From contig JXTB01000070.1 in the NCBI GenBank assembly GCA_002914805.1, positions 1,095,822 to 1,159,821 of the forward strand: a stretch of 64,000 bases of DNA. The letters run 5' to 3'. Within the stretch, counting starts at the first letter, position 1. Each line of letters begins with the position of its first letter. The DNA comes from Parasponia andersonii (taxonomy: Eukaryota > Streptophyta > Magnoliopsida > Rosales > Cannabaceae). The position numbers and the translations under genes were made by a program. Of this stretch, positions 34,987-48,463 are shown in pieces. The notes under the pieces were generated by a model. It ran no database searches. It worked only from the letters and a program-made list of their open reading frames with translations, and was not told where the DNA came from.

Positions 34987-35004
34987 TTGTTATGCTAAAT
35001 CCAT

Positions 35005-38000
35005 ATACGTAAAATAATTACAAGTGCATGGGTCACATACAAGTAATAAAGTAATAAGAAAGTTGTTGATCCCACGTGCAATTGTGTATTAAATTATTGT
35101 TAAGTACCGGAATTATCGTGATCTAACTTTATTTAGGCAACCAAACTAAATGAATTTATAAGTTAAATAAATACAAATAAAAATATAAACACGTAAATAA
35201 AATATGGAAACTCTATGTACAAATATAGTAGGGGATTGAGTTCACCTAACTATCAACTATTTCTTTTGATCACTAATTGTATTCAAGTTAATTATTACTA
35301 GTTTGTTAGCCAAGAACCCAAAGGTATTTCTACTCTCTTTTTTGAGAACTGAGTGAAATCATTCCTAAATCTCGGTTCCAATATCTCTATTCTAAATATA
35401 AAATTTAAGAATTCATTATGTTTAATGGTTCTTTAATCATAGCTTCAAAAGAATTATAGGTTCTCTCAAACTCTATAAGTCCTAGGTATGGTGCCCAAGA
35501 TTCTCATATGCATACTAAACCAATAATAAATATGTTCTAATTACATATTAGGCATCTAGAATTCATTAATACCACTTTTATAGTAACATGCTCATTCATT
35601 ATGTTATGTGTATATACATATATGTTATTATACTAGTGCTTGTTGAAGTATTTCGATGCAGTGTAAAGTTTCAACACCCTCAGAAAAAGAGCTCGGTGCG
35701 CTAAAATAATAAAGAATATATTTATGAAGGCAATACTATATGAATATGCATTAAGATCATACTTGTTGATAACTTGATCAAATAGTAGTTTTTCGGTAAA
35801 ATACATTTTTTACACTTTTCGGAGCCAAACTCACAGTGCGTTTAACACGTCAAACAGATTTGATTTAATGTTTAGGACTCATTTATAGCATTTTATTTGT
35901 TGGCCCTAGGTAAGTACGAGGTGGCAGTCATTGTACTGAATTGTATTTAATTACACTAAGCTAGCTTAGATTCAACTTAATTACATAATATCATCTTTGT
36001 GCATTCTAATAATTAGGCATTGATACTATATTTGCATTATTAATTGGAGTCTAATTGACTTCTTTTTATATTTAATGATTGGTTATGGGACTAAGTTTCA
36101 CTAGATTACAATAAGATTGGTCATATGGGATTATAGGTCAAAGTATGAATAGTTTTCATCTTCTAAGTTAGATTTCACCAACTTTGGTTATACTTGGGTG
36201 TATAGAAGTGATCAGTGATGTAGTGACTATGCTAAGGATGTTTTGGAGCTGGACACATAGAGAGTAATATGCAAAATTCTAAAAATACCCATTAGAAATT
36301 AAGTTATGCCTTTTCTTAGCCATTAAGTATTGATTTTGGACCAAATCTAATCATTCTCTTTCTTTTTCTCTCCAACCACGACCTGAATCTCTCTAGCTCA
36401 TTTTTAGACTTCTCTCAACTTGTTTTAGTCTATCCAAGAGTTTCCAAGTGCTAGAACTCAAATTGGAGCTCTAGAAAACAAGATAGATCAAAATTAGTCA
36501 AGGTAAGATTTAGGTGGGAGCTTGAATTTGTAGTGAACTTATTCTTTTATTTCAACTCTTAAACCAAAGCTATTATTTGATAAATAATGGTCCTAGGAAC
36601 CCTTATATATTGCTAGAAATATAAAATTTAGGTAGAGGATTAAATTTAAATCTAAGACCTCAAAGTTTTCTATTTATGAATTTAAGTATTTTCATGTGTA
36701 GTAGATTAAGTTTTCCATATTTGTAATCTGATTTCTTAAACTCGGAGTGTATATTTTGTTGATCCTATTAATTATTATACTCATGTGATGGCTGGTTGTG
36801 ATGGTACACAAGTGTAAAAGTAGTTTTAAACTTTGTATAAATTGAAAAGAATTCAAGTCCACTTAAGTTGTTCTAAGTGATTCTTTTTGATATGTATATG
36901 AGGGAATTGGATTATAAAATGTTATTATAGGTATAAAACCATGATTTTAATCATGTGGAATATCTTAGAAATAGGAGAGATATTGGTCAAATATTTATAA
37001 AATGAAATGACACCATTTAGAGGCAAATAGACTAGTTATACAAAATGATTTGCCATTTTGGATCATTTTTATGCTAATGAACTAGCATTCATATTTCAAT
37101 ACTTTTGAACAGTTTTTCAATACTAGTTATTAGCTGCTAAATACCTTAAGTAATTTGTATACTTCTGAGTCATTTTAAGATCAAGTTTCCTAAATTGGTA
37201 AAAGTTCTGATTTCAGTCTTGTTCAATTATCTTGATGTATTTTTTTGGCAAAATGTGTATCTTGAATAACTGCTATTTATGACAGGTGATTAGCATACTA
37301 ATCTCTAGAGGATATTGACCCTTTCCACTTTCAATTTCTATTCAGGACACGAGATAAGTAAAGACTTACAACTGCATCACAAGAATTACATAGAAGATGT
37401 CATTATGTGAAATTTACTTATTCTTGAAAGTTATGAAATGGCATGTGCATGGCATGTCTTGTATGCAAATTGAGAATTTCATTATAGAAAATTTAAAAGT
37501 AAGTACGATTGTACCAATTTTATAAGATAAGTTTTAATTGCAATTGCTAGTCTATCGGAGCTGAGTAGGTAAGTCTGTTAATGTAGACTCTTCCGTTGAA
37601 GCGGGACTTGCGGATCTTATGATGTGTCTCGTTGAAGCGAGACAATACTAGCACAGTGTGGGATGCCCCTGTGATGAGGGAAGGAGTTTTCAAAAAACCT
37701 TACACGACAGTCACACCTTATTTTTACTCTTGGCTAGAGTGTCTGCCCAATGTTATCACAGCCTATCTATTTACGGGACAAGCATTGTGCTAAGGGGCCC
37801 AACTATGAATAATTTTTAAGGAAAATATATGGACTCAAATGTTTAAGAAAGAAAAGAGTACGAACTTTATGAGATTTTAAAGTATACATAAGCATTCATA
37901 GTTTTTACTTACTAAGCTTTAACTTAATTTAGTCTTGTGATATAGATAAGGAGGCTTGTTTTGGTGTTGACTAGCTAGTTACCTAGCTTGCCTTTGTCGC

Positions 38001-39262
38001 CATGATCATACAGATGTGGACTAGCTTAACTTGTGGGCGACATTTTTTTTTGTGTTGAGATATTTCGGTGTAATGTAATACTACTGCTGATAGCAAAATA
38101 TATTGGGGAAAATCCATTTTGTTTGTACATTTTGTAAAGTCATTTTTAGCAAGTAATGCCTCATAGTTGCTTTGTCTAAAAGTTTTGAAAAGTTCAAATT
38201 TTGATCACCATTTTATAAATAAAAGATAATGTTTACAATAGAATAATACTTCATAGTTTAACTATATAGGACAATATGGTTAAACTAGAGAGTGTTACAC
38301 TAAGTTATACTATCGTATAGTTATTTCTAAAATTTCCTTTCTTATGTGTTGAATTCTAGAAACTAGATCATCTGACTAGTAGCTAATTAGTTGAGAAGTA
38401 TTAAGCATGGAATAACATAAATAAATTCAAAAACAACATCAAAGGAACATATTAGAAATCAAGACATAGAATCAAAGTTTAAGTTACATCATAGCCCAAG
38501 CATATAATAACTAATTCAACATAAAAGAATTCAATACTAATTTCAATATGTTCATAACGTCAAGCATAATATAAAATTCGAATGAAATTAGGATAAGAAA
38601 GAAGATGAAAAAATATCTATTGTGGAAGTAGAACTTCAAGCCTTCAATTCTTCAAGTAATTCTCTTAAGCTTCCTTTCCAAATTTTAGCCCTGAAGCATT
38701 CTTTTCTTTCTAAGATTTTTGAGCTCTCAAGTTTGTGTTTTTTCTCCAACTCTCTACACATGAAATGAAAGCTTAAGGATGTATTTAAAGAGCTCCAAGA
38801 TGACCTAAGCCAGATGGAATGTCAACCATTCAATCATATGGTATCAAGAATCCAAATTGGCTCTAAAAACTCGCTTAAAATACACCTCAAGACGCTGACA
38901 AGTGTTGTGGCATTGTAGCCTTTGAAAGTTTAAATTTTAGGTAATGCTGTAGTACTACTATTCCAGTACTACAACGCTCTCAATTATAGAATTTGACACG
39001 GAAACTTTTTTCTCAAGGACGCCATTTCGTCGTGTTAGCTTTGTCTTGCCTAATTTTCATTGAATTACATTGATATCGAACTTAACTGTCATCTAAAAGA
39101 GTTGAAATACCCATATTTGGCACCAGTTTATCTTGATTCTCATTTATTCATAAGAACTAAAATAAAAATAAAAACACATCAAGCCACCAATAATGCTTGA
39201 GAATTTACAAATATTTAAGTTAAATGATACTTGATTTATAAGTGAATTAATCACTCATCAAA
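35005..39262 (-). mobile_element. Tat/Athila-like LTR, split by an insertion
   Basis: Outer parts 35,005-35,486 and 38,301-39,262 align successively with 58,949-59,755. On the minus strand it follows an internal region whose last bases, 'caagtttgggagtatttgatgag', are of the kind that precede the 3' LTR in Athila/Tat elements, so it is a 3' LTR. The plus-strand left edge 'acaagtgcatgggtc' matches 'gcaagtgcacaggtc' at 58,970. Confidence 0.6.
35487..38300 (+). mobile_element. Probable solo LTR of a Ty3 (chromovirus-like) element
   Basis: It interrupts the older LTR and ends in GTGTTACA, the usual 3' end of Tekay/Del-type LTRs. The flanks CTAGG (35,482-35,486) and CTAAG (38,301-38,305) form a near-matching 5-bp duplication. 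About 2.8 kb long, with no coding. A 5'UTR-like region at 36,355-36,500 with a 'caag|gtaag' splice-donor-like site, and a 'cttactaagctttaac' block near 37,910, match the layout of such LTRs. The left end is less certain. Confidence 0.55.
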
Positions 39263-41739
39263 TACTCCCAAACTTGAATATTTGCTTGTCTTCAAGCAAA
39301 AAAAAAAAAACAGATCAAGTACTAAAGACATGAACGACAAAGTGTGAGTTTTGTTTCGAAGCAGTAACCGTACAAGTACCTCTGAGCCACAAAATGTTCC
39401 AAGCTAAAAAAAAAAATGCAAATATTGAGATTATATAGATTTTTAACTTCAAGCGTCAGTTTAACTCCACTCAAGATTCTTAATGTGTAATTGTATGCAA
39501 AATCGATATCACTTAACAAAATGAACTTAGGATAGATTTATGTGTTTCAATAAATAATAAAAGATCTCTATACGATGCAATTTAGAACTACTATATGTTT
39601 ATTTTTCATATTGCTATCCACCAATGTATGTTAGTGTGTCATTAAAGATCAAAAGGTCTTTTATTAAGCTTATAATGTCAGCTTGGTCAAAGGCAAGATG
39701 ATTTTTGAAAAATTTGACGTTCAAATCACCCTTAAGCACAATAATCTAAGACCTTTGTAGAGTTATTCTTTGATACACCAAATAACACTCCCACATTTTT
39801 TTTAACTAAATTTTCTTCTATCGATACTCTACCAAATACCTATTTATAATTTTTTTTCAATTTTTTTTGAAACAAAAGATAGGAAATAAGACAAAAAGAT
39901 GAAAATCAAAAACCACTTTCCTAAACTCAAAATCAACATTGTCCTCAATGTTGAAAAATAAAATAGAGGATAAGGATACAAACTTTTCATCAAATTATTC
40001 CTTTCTTTTTTTTCCGCTATTTATTTTTGTTTTGTTTTCATAATACCACCCTTCCTCTTAATATGAATGTAACATAAATTAATTCTTTAAAATAATCAAT
40101 ATGCTTAAAGGATAAGAGTTGCAGGTCATTATTTTGGTTTGGTAGAATTATGGTAGAAAACAAAAGGTACAAATAGGCTCAAAGTGGGTATACAAGGATG
40201 GTAATATATCAAATTTAACTTGAAAAGCTCAAATAGTCCAAAGATGACTTAAATCATTTCTCTAATGACACATAACATAGAATTTTTTCTCAAGCTTTAC
40301 TCAAAGGGGTTCTAGAATTCATAAGATTTCAATGCCTATCTAGTATACACAAGTTTTCTCCAAAAGCTCAAAGAGTCAAGTGATTGTGATTATCGTGCTC
40401 AAATGTGTAAAATCAAGAATGAAGTTCAATTAATGTGAGTTAAGCACAAGGATAATCTCAATAAATTACATTTCAAAAGATCTAAGAGAATATTAAATGA
40501 TCATCAATATCAAGTAATATCATATCAACAACACTCATAATTTATTCAAACAGGCAAAAGAAAAGCAAAAAAGAAAAAAAAGAAATGATTTCATAAAAGT
40601 ACATAACTCATGGAAAGTAAATCATACTAACTAACAAACAAGTAAAGCCATACCCAACAAATAATTAACCAACAAGTATTTTCACCCCAGACTTAAAATT
40701 GGCAATGCTCCCAATATTTAGATGTTTAATGTAAATACAAGGAAAAAGAACATGTATCGAAGAGGTGAGACATTCTCGCCTCCTATTAAGGTAGGCAAAT
40801 GTGGTGCTCTAAGCAAGGTGGCTTTAACTTTGATGGTGTGAGACTCCTCTCCATAATTTACATCTTTAGGCTTATTCATGCAGAACATGGTGAAGCTCAT
40901 TAAATAGCAGCTTCCGCCTATAGTATGTGTCATACAACACAACAAATGGGTCTTGTATTTGAATGCTCTCAAGCTTGGTGATGTATAGAAGTGATTAGCT
41001 AGCAACTTGATTTGGCACTGACACATGTGTTTGGTAGGGCTTAAATGAACGATGCTGGCGATGATGGAGGAGCTTTTGGCCATATAGGATCATCATAGAT
41101 ATGATCTTTGATGAATGGTGGCGGCATAATGAATTGGATCTCAAAGGGTGAAGATTCATAATTGTTGTCTTATGATTCTTCCTCTTTGGTCCACTCTTGA
41201 TTCTTCTCCTCACTTGAATCATCGTCATCAAATAAACCCAAGATCTTCCCACTTATGCCCGGCACCTTTTGGTGGCTTTCATCAATATTTGTAACTTGTG
41301 TATGTATCATAACCACTGTTCTTGTCATGGCTTCAAGAGAGTCATAGAGAGACTCAAATTGTAAATTATGGACAGTCTCAGTTCTCTCCCACTCCTCATG
41401 GTGAAATCTCGTCTTCTCCAAAAATTGTTTAAAAAGGTATTCAAGGTTCAGAAGAAGCTCTGCTTGATGATGTGGAGTATTACACTATAGTGCCAAAATG
41501 TTAGAATTATTTTTTAAACCCCGGTATCTTAGTAGATAATTACAACTTCGATAGTCAACGTCGGCTACATCTTCTAACAATGAATAGGCTTGATCAATGG
41601 ATAGTTGGTAGATAGAAGTGGTACCATTTTCTCTTTCCACCTATATTCTTATTTCAGGCCAAATGTTGTGAAGGAAGTTGTTAACTATTGTTAGCCCAAG
41701 ATTGACTATCCAAGAGGGGGGATGAGCTTTCTAACATTG
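39263..41739 (-). mobile_element. Athila/Tat-like internal remnant
   Basis: Minus-strand order: a gag-like trace (about 41,735-41,000; 'DQAYSLLEDVADVDY' then 'FHHEEWERTETVHNLQFESLYD'), then a short region ending in 'ggcaattttaagtctggggtg'-like sequence (40,685), then AT-rich sequence up to 'cttgaagacaagcaaatattcaagtttggg' near 39,265. These landmarks are typical of the 3' interior of Athila/Tat elements. No RT or integrase was seen. It is a shortened, broken fossil. Confidence 0.5.
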
Positions 41740-43088
41740 GATCAAGAATATGAGCTTGACTGTCCCTTGTACAAATAGAGTGAATTCATCTTAGGTACAC
41801 TCTAGCCTTTATAATAGTCTTGACTCCGACACTATCACGCCTATTCTCAGATTGTTTTGACTTCAGTGACAACCTCACCTATACGGATTATTTAGACAAT
41901 GGTGTTAATCTCACCAATACACGGGTTGTTCATAACAACTTCAATTAAATCGGGTTGTTTATGAATCGGGTGCCGACCTCACCTCACACTTAATAGTTTT
42001 TCAATAAACAAGAAAGAATACACTCAAGAACTCTCCTCTTAAAAGTAATAAATACAATTTTGGCCTAGTAGATTTTAGAACAATGCACAAATGATACTCT
42101 AAGATTGGTTCAATATGATTTGAAAGTGTAATTAATATGAAAATAGGCTAAGACACTTTGAGAGAAGATGAATATCAATTTAGGTTCATGCTCTTGTCTT
42201 AAATGCCATAAAATAAGCCTCTATATATAGATATCTAAGAAAATTAATCATTTATAGCCGTTATTAGCTTTCTGCCAAATATTTGGTAGACCAAAATTAA
42301 AACTAGTCAACCGAAAATATAGCCATTGGAGTTTGATACGTCAGTTCAACTCCAACGGTCATTTCTAGCCACTGGTTTGAAAAGTGGTCGACCAAACCCA
42401 TTTTTGGTCATTTTTCAGATCGTGACAAGATTTTTGGCAATTTTCAGATTTTGACAACTTTCGGTATTTTTCAAAAACTGACTTCTAAACTTATTTTAAA
42501 CACTTTAAAAACATTAGAAACAAATTTGAAAAGAGTATTTAGACTATTGCAAACTTTTTTTAGACTCCTAAAGATATTTAACAATAATTTAGAAAGTATT
42601 CATACCAAAACATATTCTAATTTGCAAATAGAAAATCTCTTTTTAGCCTATATCAAATAGTCATGATTTCAAATATATTTGTAACTTATTTAAACTTAAG
42701 AAATCATGTTTCAAAGAATATTTTGCCCATTCAAAATCATTATTTTCTATTTTCAAACTTCTATAATAAAATAACCATTTTAAGCTTAAGATAGTTTGAA
42801 AGCTCTTTTGAAAAGTATGAGCCAATGCAATATGCAATGAACTAAATCAGATACAAGACTAAATATGAAATATACCTTATCTAAACATAGTCTTGTATCT
42901 TTATCATCTATCTTCAAGTTTGATTCTAATAGGCCCATATATATCCATCTTCAAGCTTAATTCTTTGATTAACTTGAGCTAGAATTTTAAAACCATTTTA
43001 TTACACACTCAAGTTAAATCATTAGTATTAAATCAAATGTTTGTTATCTTTAAAATAAGAGTAAGATTGAAATCTTAATTTTTCAACA
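41740..43088 (-). mobile_element. 3' LTR of the minus-strand SIRE-like element
   Basis: On the minus strand it starts TGTTGAAAAATT at 43,088, just after a polypurine tract (AAAGGGAGAGAT, 43,100-43,089). It matches 62,930-64,000 for over 1 kb. The inner U5 end near 41,740 is approximate. Confidence 0.75.
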
Positions 43089-43410
43089 ATCTCTCCCTTT
43101 TTGATGATGACAAACATTGATTTATGAGATAAAAGAAAATATGTAGGAAGGGTATGAAAATAGAAATTTGACAAGTTTACCCTAATCCTTTCAATATTTT
43201 AGGCTTCACCTCAACATATAATTGTCAATGTAAGAAAAGACTTGTTCCTCCTTTTTAACTTAATTAATCATTATAAGTATATTATGAGAAAATGTAAAAT
43301 AAATATATGCTTAACCAATTTATCTCTTTGAAATAAGATTCTCTCCACATTAGTTTAGTATATTTCTCTTCTCCTTTGAAATCATGAAAAAATTATATGG
43401 AAGAGCAATA

Positions 43411-45052
43411 TGTTGGAATAATGTCCTATAAAGCAGTTTATTATTTAGACATTATAAACAATATTTATTGAATTATTTAGTATCTATTCGTTATTAATAA
43501 ATTCCATGTTATGAATTTCTATTTCATTTATGTCCTATTGATATACATGTGATGTGTATATTTATCTTATACAAATATCTAAAAGCTTCCAAGAGATAAA
43601 ATGAGTGATAAAAAATTATTCGTATGATGAGTTCATATGTGGGAGATATTATATTCTTTATTTCATTATATCTAAATTAAATGATTCGCATTTTGCATAT
43701 TGAAGATGGAATACTTTACTATTCTATAGAATGTAATGTTGTCTATTTAATTAATGAAGCCTCTAATTACCGAAGTGAGTCTTTGGATAGAAATACTAGT
43801 GTATTATAAGAAAGTTATAACAGTATCGAACAGGACCTAGTGAATTAGAATTTGAGATTAAGTGTCGTAACTCAAATTTCTAATTTTACTAATCTAGCAC
43901 TATTGTAGAAGACCTTAATCCTAGTGATTAACGAACTTACTTTCATGTGTTTTGTCTTTTTGAGTTACTAAAGGACTAGTTCCGATTTATGGTTCGAACT
44001 CCGGTATCTTGGAAGATAAGGTATATGAAATGTGTAGAATGTTTTTCATGATGGACACCATACATATGATGTCACTTTGAGTTTTTTCAAGTATTTGGAT
44101 AATATAAACCAGGGTCCCGGTATTCACTATATGAATTTGACTGTGTTGGTAAAAGTAGATACACACACCATAGTCAACTATTATCCATTAGATAAAAAAT
44201 GGCAACTCAAAGGTAAATATGTACTAGAAAAGTAATACGGTAATTTCACCCTACTAGTATGGCATTTCATTGGGGGTATGTCTACAAGTATAGTATATGC
44301 TAAATGGATCAAGCTAATTAATTGTTAATAAGCTTCACAGAAAAATAAATGACATTTAGTCTAAGAGTACAATATTGGGCCTATAGTGGTGTGCCTCAAT
44401 ACTAATGGATAAGGCCCAATCATATTTAGGAGTTAATTATGATAGTGGGTATATGGTTCATTAGAGCTTGGGCTTTATGGATCCATCTGGTCCCCTGTTT
44501 AGCTCAAATTAAAGCCCAATAGTCATTTGATGATCAGTTGAGTCCAATAAGCCCATTAGGGTTTACTAATCTCTCTATAGTTAAGAAAAAAGTTTGCTAG
44601 CAACTAGACACAAGTGTTACATGTGAAACACCCCCTTAAGAAGAGAGTGTCACATGCATAACAGAGAGAGAGGGAGAGCAGAAAATCGGCCAACCCTAGG
44701 GATTCCATCCTTGGTGTTTTTGGTCAACCCGGAGAAATCGTTTTGAGAAGATTGTCTTCTTGTTTATTAGTGGATCTTTTTGATGGAAATCAAGAAGGTG
44801 ACCACTCACTGGATCAATCAAACGGCTTTCGAGAATAGACAAGAAGATGAGAAGGTTGTGGAGTGAATCCAGGTATTATTCTTGTCTAGATCAAGAGTTA
44901 ATTTATGTTAGATCACAATCCGAAATATTTTGTAAAAAGAAAAATTTTAAATGACCAATTCCACTGCATTTCTTGATTTTACAAAACTATAGTGTTCTTG
45001 AAAATGATTTTATGAAAATATTTTCTGGAAATTTATTCCAAAAAACACCATC
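43411..45052 (+). repeat. 5' LTR of the Angela-like copia
   Basis: It starts TGTTGGAATAATG and ends near 'aacaccatca', directly before the primer site. The last two to three bases of the end are ambiguous. It is the long type of LTR expected for Angela relatives. Confidence 0.9.
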
Positions 45053-45054
45053 AA

Positions 45055-45067
45055 TTGATACCAGAGC
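45055..45067 (+). promoter_or_regulatory. Primer binding site (initiator Met-tRNA type)
   Basis: TTGATACCAGAGC lies just after the 5' LTR and resembles the plant consensus TGGTATCAGAGC, complementary to the 3' end of initiator Met tRNA. Confidence 0.75.
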
Positions 45068-45439
45068 ATGGTTTTATTATTAATCTAGCATGTTTTACTC
45101 CGGTCTATTCTCTTGTTGATTGATATTTTTGATTTCCGGAAAGATTTTGTTTATATTTGGTCTTGTTCATATTATGAGTATGCTCTAGTTTGTATGATGG
45201 TCAATAGATTCAATGAGTTTGAATGCTTATTTGATTAGATGTTGCTATGAGGAAATGATCATATATATAGATATATATATTTTATTTTTGTTTTCGGCAT
45301 GTTCTTGATTTCTATGTGTTCATGTTTTATGTTCTTGATAAAACTATGCATGGAAATATTTTGATCTTTAATTACTTTTGGGAGTTTTATGAAAACTGTT
45401 TTTTTTTTCAATTTAAAAAAAAAAACAAGACGACAAAGC

Positions 45440-45990
45440 GATGCACGGATAGGAGTTGTGTGCACCGCCCGCACCAAGCCTGCGGGTGTGACCCACGCAC
45501 GGGCCGCACAGGCATAGCCCTAGGCATGGCCATGTGGGTGAGGCACCGCTGGCCACGCGAATGGGATCCACACGTGGCCTACGGGTTGCCTCCCTGCGCA
45601 GGCCGCGCGGGTGCACCCTGCACATGCAGCACGGGCTCGGCCCTTGCAGGCCGCGCGGATGTGATTCGCGCGTGGCCTATGGGCGGCCAACCCGAGCATA
45701 CCGTGTGGAATCACACCATATATGCGGCGCGGGCACGGCTCTACTGGTCGCACGAATGTGATCTGCACGTGGCTTGCAGGCGGCCAGCCCGCGCATGCCA
45801 CGTGGGATCACCCTATGCATGGCGTGCGAGCACGGCCGCGCGGCCACGCAGGTAGCCTCCCGTTCCTTGGCCGCTCGGGGTGCTACCTCGTATGCTTGTC
45901 GTGCGATTGTTACGTGAGCCCGTTGGCACTCAGTAGTTGTCCCGAGTGTGGCTGCATACCGGCTTCCCATTTTGTCCATCTGCTTGTCTC
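45440..45990 (+). repeat. GC-rich leader with 97-98-bp tandem repeats
   Basis: A sharply GC-rich island in an otherwise AT-rich window. Units start with GGCC(A/G)CGCG-like sequence at 45,551, 45,649 and 45,746, with a partial unit at about 45,834 and a degenerate one before 45,551. They share 'cacgtggcct..gggcggcc' and 'gcgcgggcacgg' blocks. Long open frames exist on both strands here, but this is expected of GC-rich repeats. It lies in the untranslated leader between primer site and gag. Confidence 0.85.
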
Positions 45991-47559
45991 GATAGGTTTC
46001 GTATTTCCGGCCATAATTTTAATTATTTTCATTTTAAAATTAATTTAATTTATTCATAGTTTTATGAAAACTGATAGATTAAATTTTAAATTCAAAATTT
46101 TAAAATTCTTATTAAATTTGAATTTTTGAAATTTAAATTGATAGGATATTTTAATTTGAATTATAGATATGATTAATATCCATAATATCTTAATTATTGT
46201 TTGAATAATTAGAGATATTTTAAAATAGAAATTTTTAAGATTAGATATTATGAGATAATATCTTTTTAAGTTTTAAATTCAAATTTTGAATATATATTTT
46301 GAAAAACTGATTATATGATAGTTGGTAATCTATTTTTGAATTTTAAATTTTTTTAAATTCAAATTAGAGATATTGTAGGAGATTTTATTTGTAAAATCTT
46401 CTATCTTTTAAATTTCAAATTTTGTGAAGATTTGAAATTTACATTTAAATCAGAATATCTTATCCAATCTTCAAATTTGAATTTATGATTGGTAGATATT
46501 TAATGAGATTAGATATTGATTTGAATTTTGAATTCAAATCTGACAAGATAAAATAATGGGAGATATTTAAGAAAGTTAAATTCAAATTAAGATTTCAAAA
46601 GTTGAAATTTAAATTTGAGATATTGAAGGAGATTTAATTAGTTAAATCTTTTGTTTAATCTGATTAGATTTTGTGAAAATCTTTTCTAATTTAAAGTTTA
46701 AATATTATCTTCCATATTTAAATATTTAACATCGTCTTATCAATTAGAATTATTTAAATGTTAAATAATTTTAAATTGCCTGAAATTAATAAATCATTAA
46801 CAATTAAATATTTATCTACTTATTACTTTGGTATTATTAGGACAATGTTGCATGCATGCCTAATAATTAAGTATTATTACATGATCTTTGGTAACATGTC
46901 ATATAAAAAAATTAGAGCTACTCTCATGCAAATATGAACATGCTTACATAACAGATTTTAGATTACTAAGTTAGTTAGATAACTGGATAAAATTTATAAA
47001 TCCCTTATTATAAAATATTGAGTGGGAGAAGGTATGTGATACCTATGGTCTCCATTGTTGGTTCGTTCTGTATTAGAATGAACCTTGCCTCAGAATCTTG
47101 CTGAGCTCCCGTAGGAGGGTTTTTTCGTCCGGGTAATACTGGAAATGAGCTTCTAAGGATAAGGTACTAGGTAGACTATATAAGGTTGATCGCCCGTTGG
47201 AGATGGTCTTATATAGAAAGCTTAGTTACAGAAATAATGTTTAAACACTCAACTTGAAACATTAACATCCTCCCGTAGGAGTTCTTATTAATCGATTAGA
47301 GGACCAAAGAGAATGGTAGTTAGACATATAGGATAAGAGTTATTTGTCTGTTTACTAATTGAAATTGTTTCAGTTTGACGTGTTGATTGCATGACTTCTC
47401 GTAGGAGGCTTGAAATCAATGGTAGGTTAAATTACTATGAATATTAGTGATAGTTTTAGGGATACTTCACTTGCATATTGTATGATTAATACTTTATGTT
47501 AATTATTCGAAACATGATATATGATGTTTGCTTATACATGGAATATTTATTTATTTTTT
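45991..47559 (+). other. AT-rich remainder of the copia leader
   Basis: Non-coding sequence between the GC-rich repeats and gag. It is very AT-rich up to 46,900 with repeated 'aatttgaattt' words, then of mixed composition at 47,030-47,420, with three repeats of a 'cccgtaggagg'-type word (47,107, 47,274, 47,397). Confidence 0.6.
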
Positions 47560-48463
47560 AGTAGATGTGGCACTTAATCCTTTATCCACTTTACTCACAC
47601 AAAATAAGCTGGACGATGAAAACTGGAAATGTAAACTAGACATAGTGCTTACTGCTGACAAACATAAGTAGGTTCTCACCACTCCATGTCCTACTCAGCC
47701 AATTGAGGAATCCACCAACGATGAAAGAAACTTATATGATAAGTGGAAGCAATCTGATGAGATGGCTAAGTGTTATATACTTGGCTCAATGCGCAATATA
47801 TTGCAACAACAACATCGTGAGATGGATACTATTATTGACATTATGCTGAGTGTTGACGAAATATTCGCCAATCTCGATCGTCAAGCTAGAAATGAGGCTA
47901 CAAGTGCATTTATGAATCTTCATCAAAAGAAGGGTACTCTAGTTCGAGAACATATGATGAAAGTCATCGCATATCTTAACGAACTGGAAATCCTTGGAGC
48001 TGAAATTGATTGTGACACCTAAATTGACATGGTTTTGAACACATTGTCAGACACTTTCAATCAATTTAAGATTGATCGTGAGATTCGCCGGAAGGATTAT
48101 ACTCTTACTGGCCTAACGAAAGATCTACAAATAATAGAGAATATTCTTAAGAAGAATAAGTCGAGGTCAGCCGAGGCTAATGTAGCTCAAGCGAGTTCTT
48201 CAAAACCTGAGTCGAAACACAAAGGTAAAAGGAAGAAAAAGACTCTTGCTTCTCTGGCTCCAAAGAAAAAGAAGACCAAGAAGGATTCCAAACCAAAGAG
48301 AAAATGTTTCCACTGCGGTGAGGATGAACATTGGAAGAAGAACTGCAAAACTTACCTAGCCCTTAAGAAGGTGAAGGACAACAACAAGGACAAACAACAT
48401 AATGACAATTTGTTGTTCATTGAGGCTTGTCATATTGTTGATTCTATCGATCTTGGATTGTAA
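47560..48463 (+). pseudogene. Copia gag remnant
   Basis: Gag of the Angela-like element. The C-terminal nucleocapsid has a lysine-rich stretch followed by a CX2CX4HX4C zinc knuckle (CFHCGEDEHWKKNC, about 48,305-48,346). Upstream blocks are of the usual copia gag type. The gene is broken. Confidence 0.85.

Noticed and set aside
42451-42660. 69-codon frame at 42,451-42,660
   Set aside because: It lies inside the LTR of the minus-strand SIRE-like element and has no domain.
45316-45855. 179-codon open frame as a gene
   Set aside because: It is an Arg/Ala/Gly/His-rich low-complexity translation of GC-rich tandem repeats in a retrotransposon leader, with overlapping frames on both strands.
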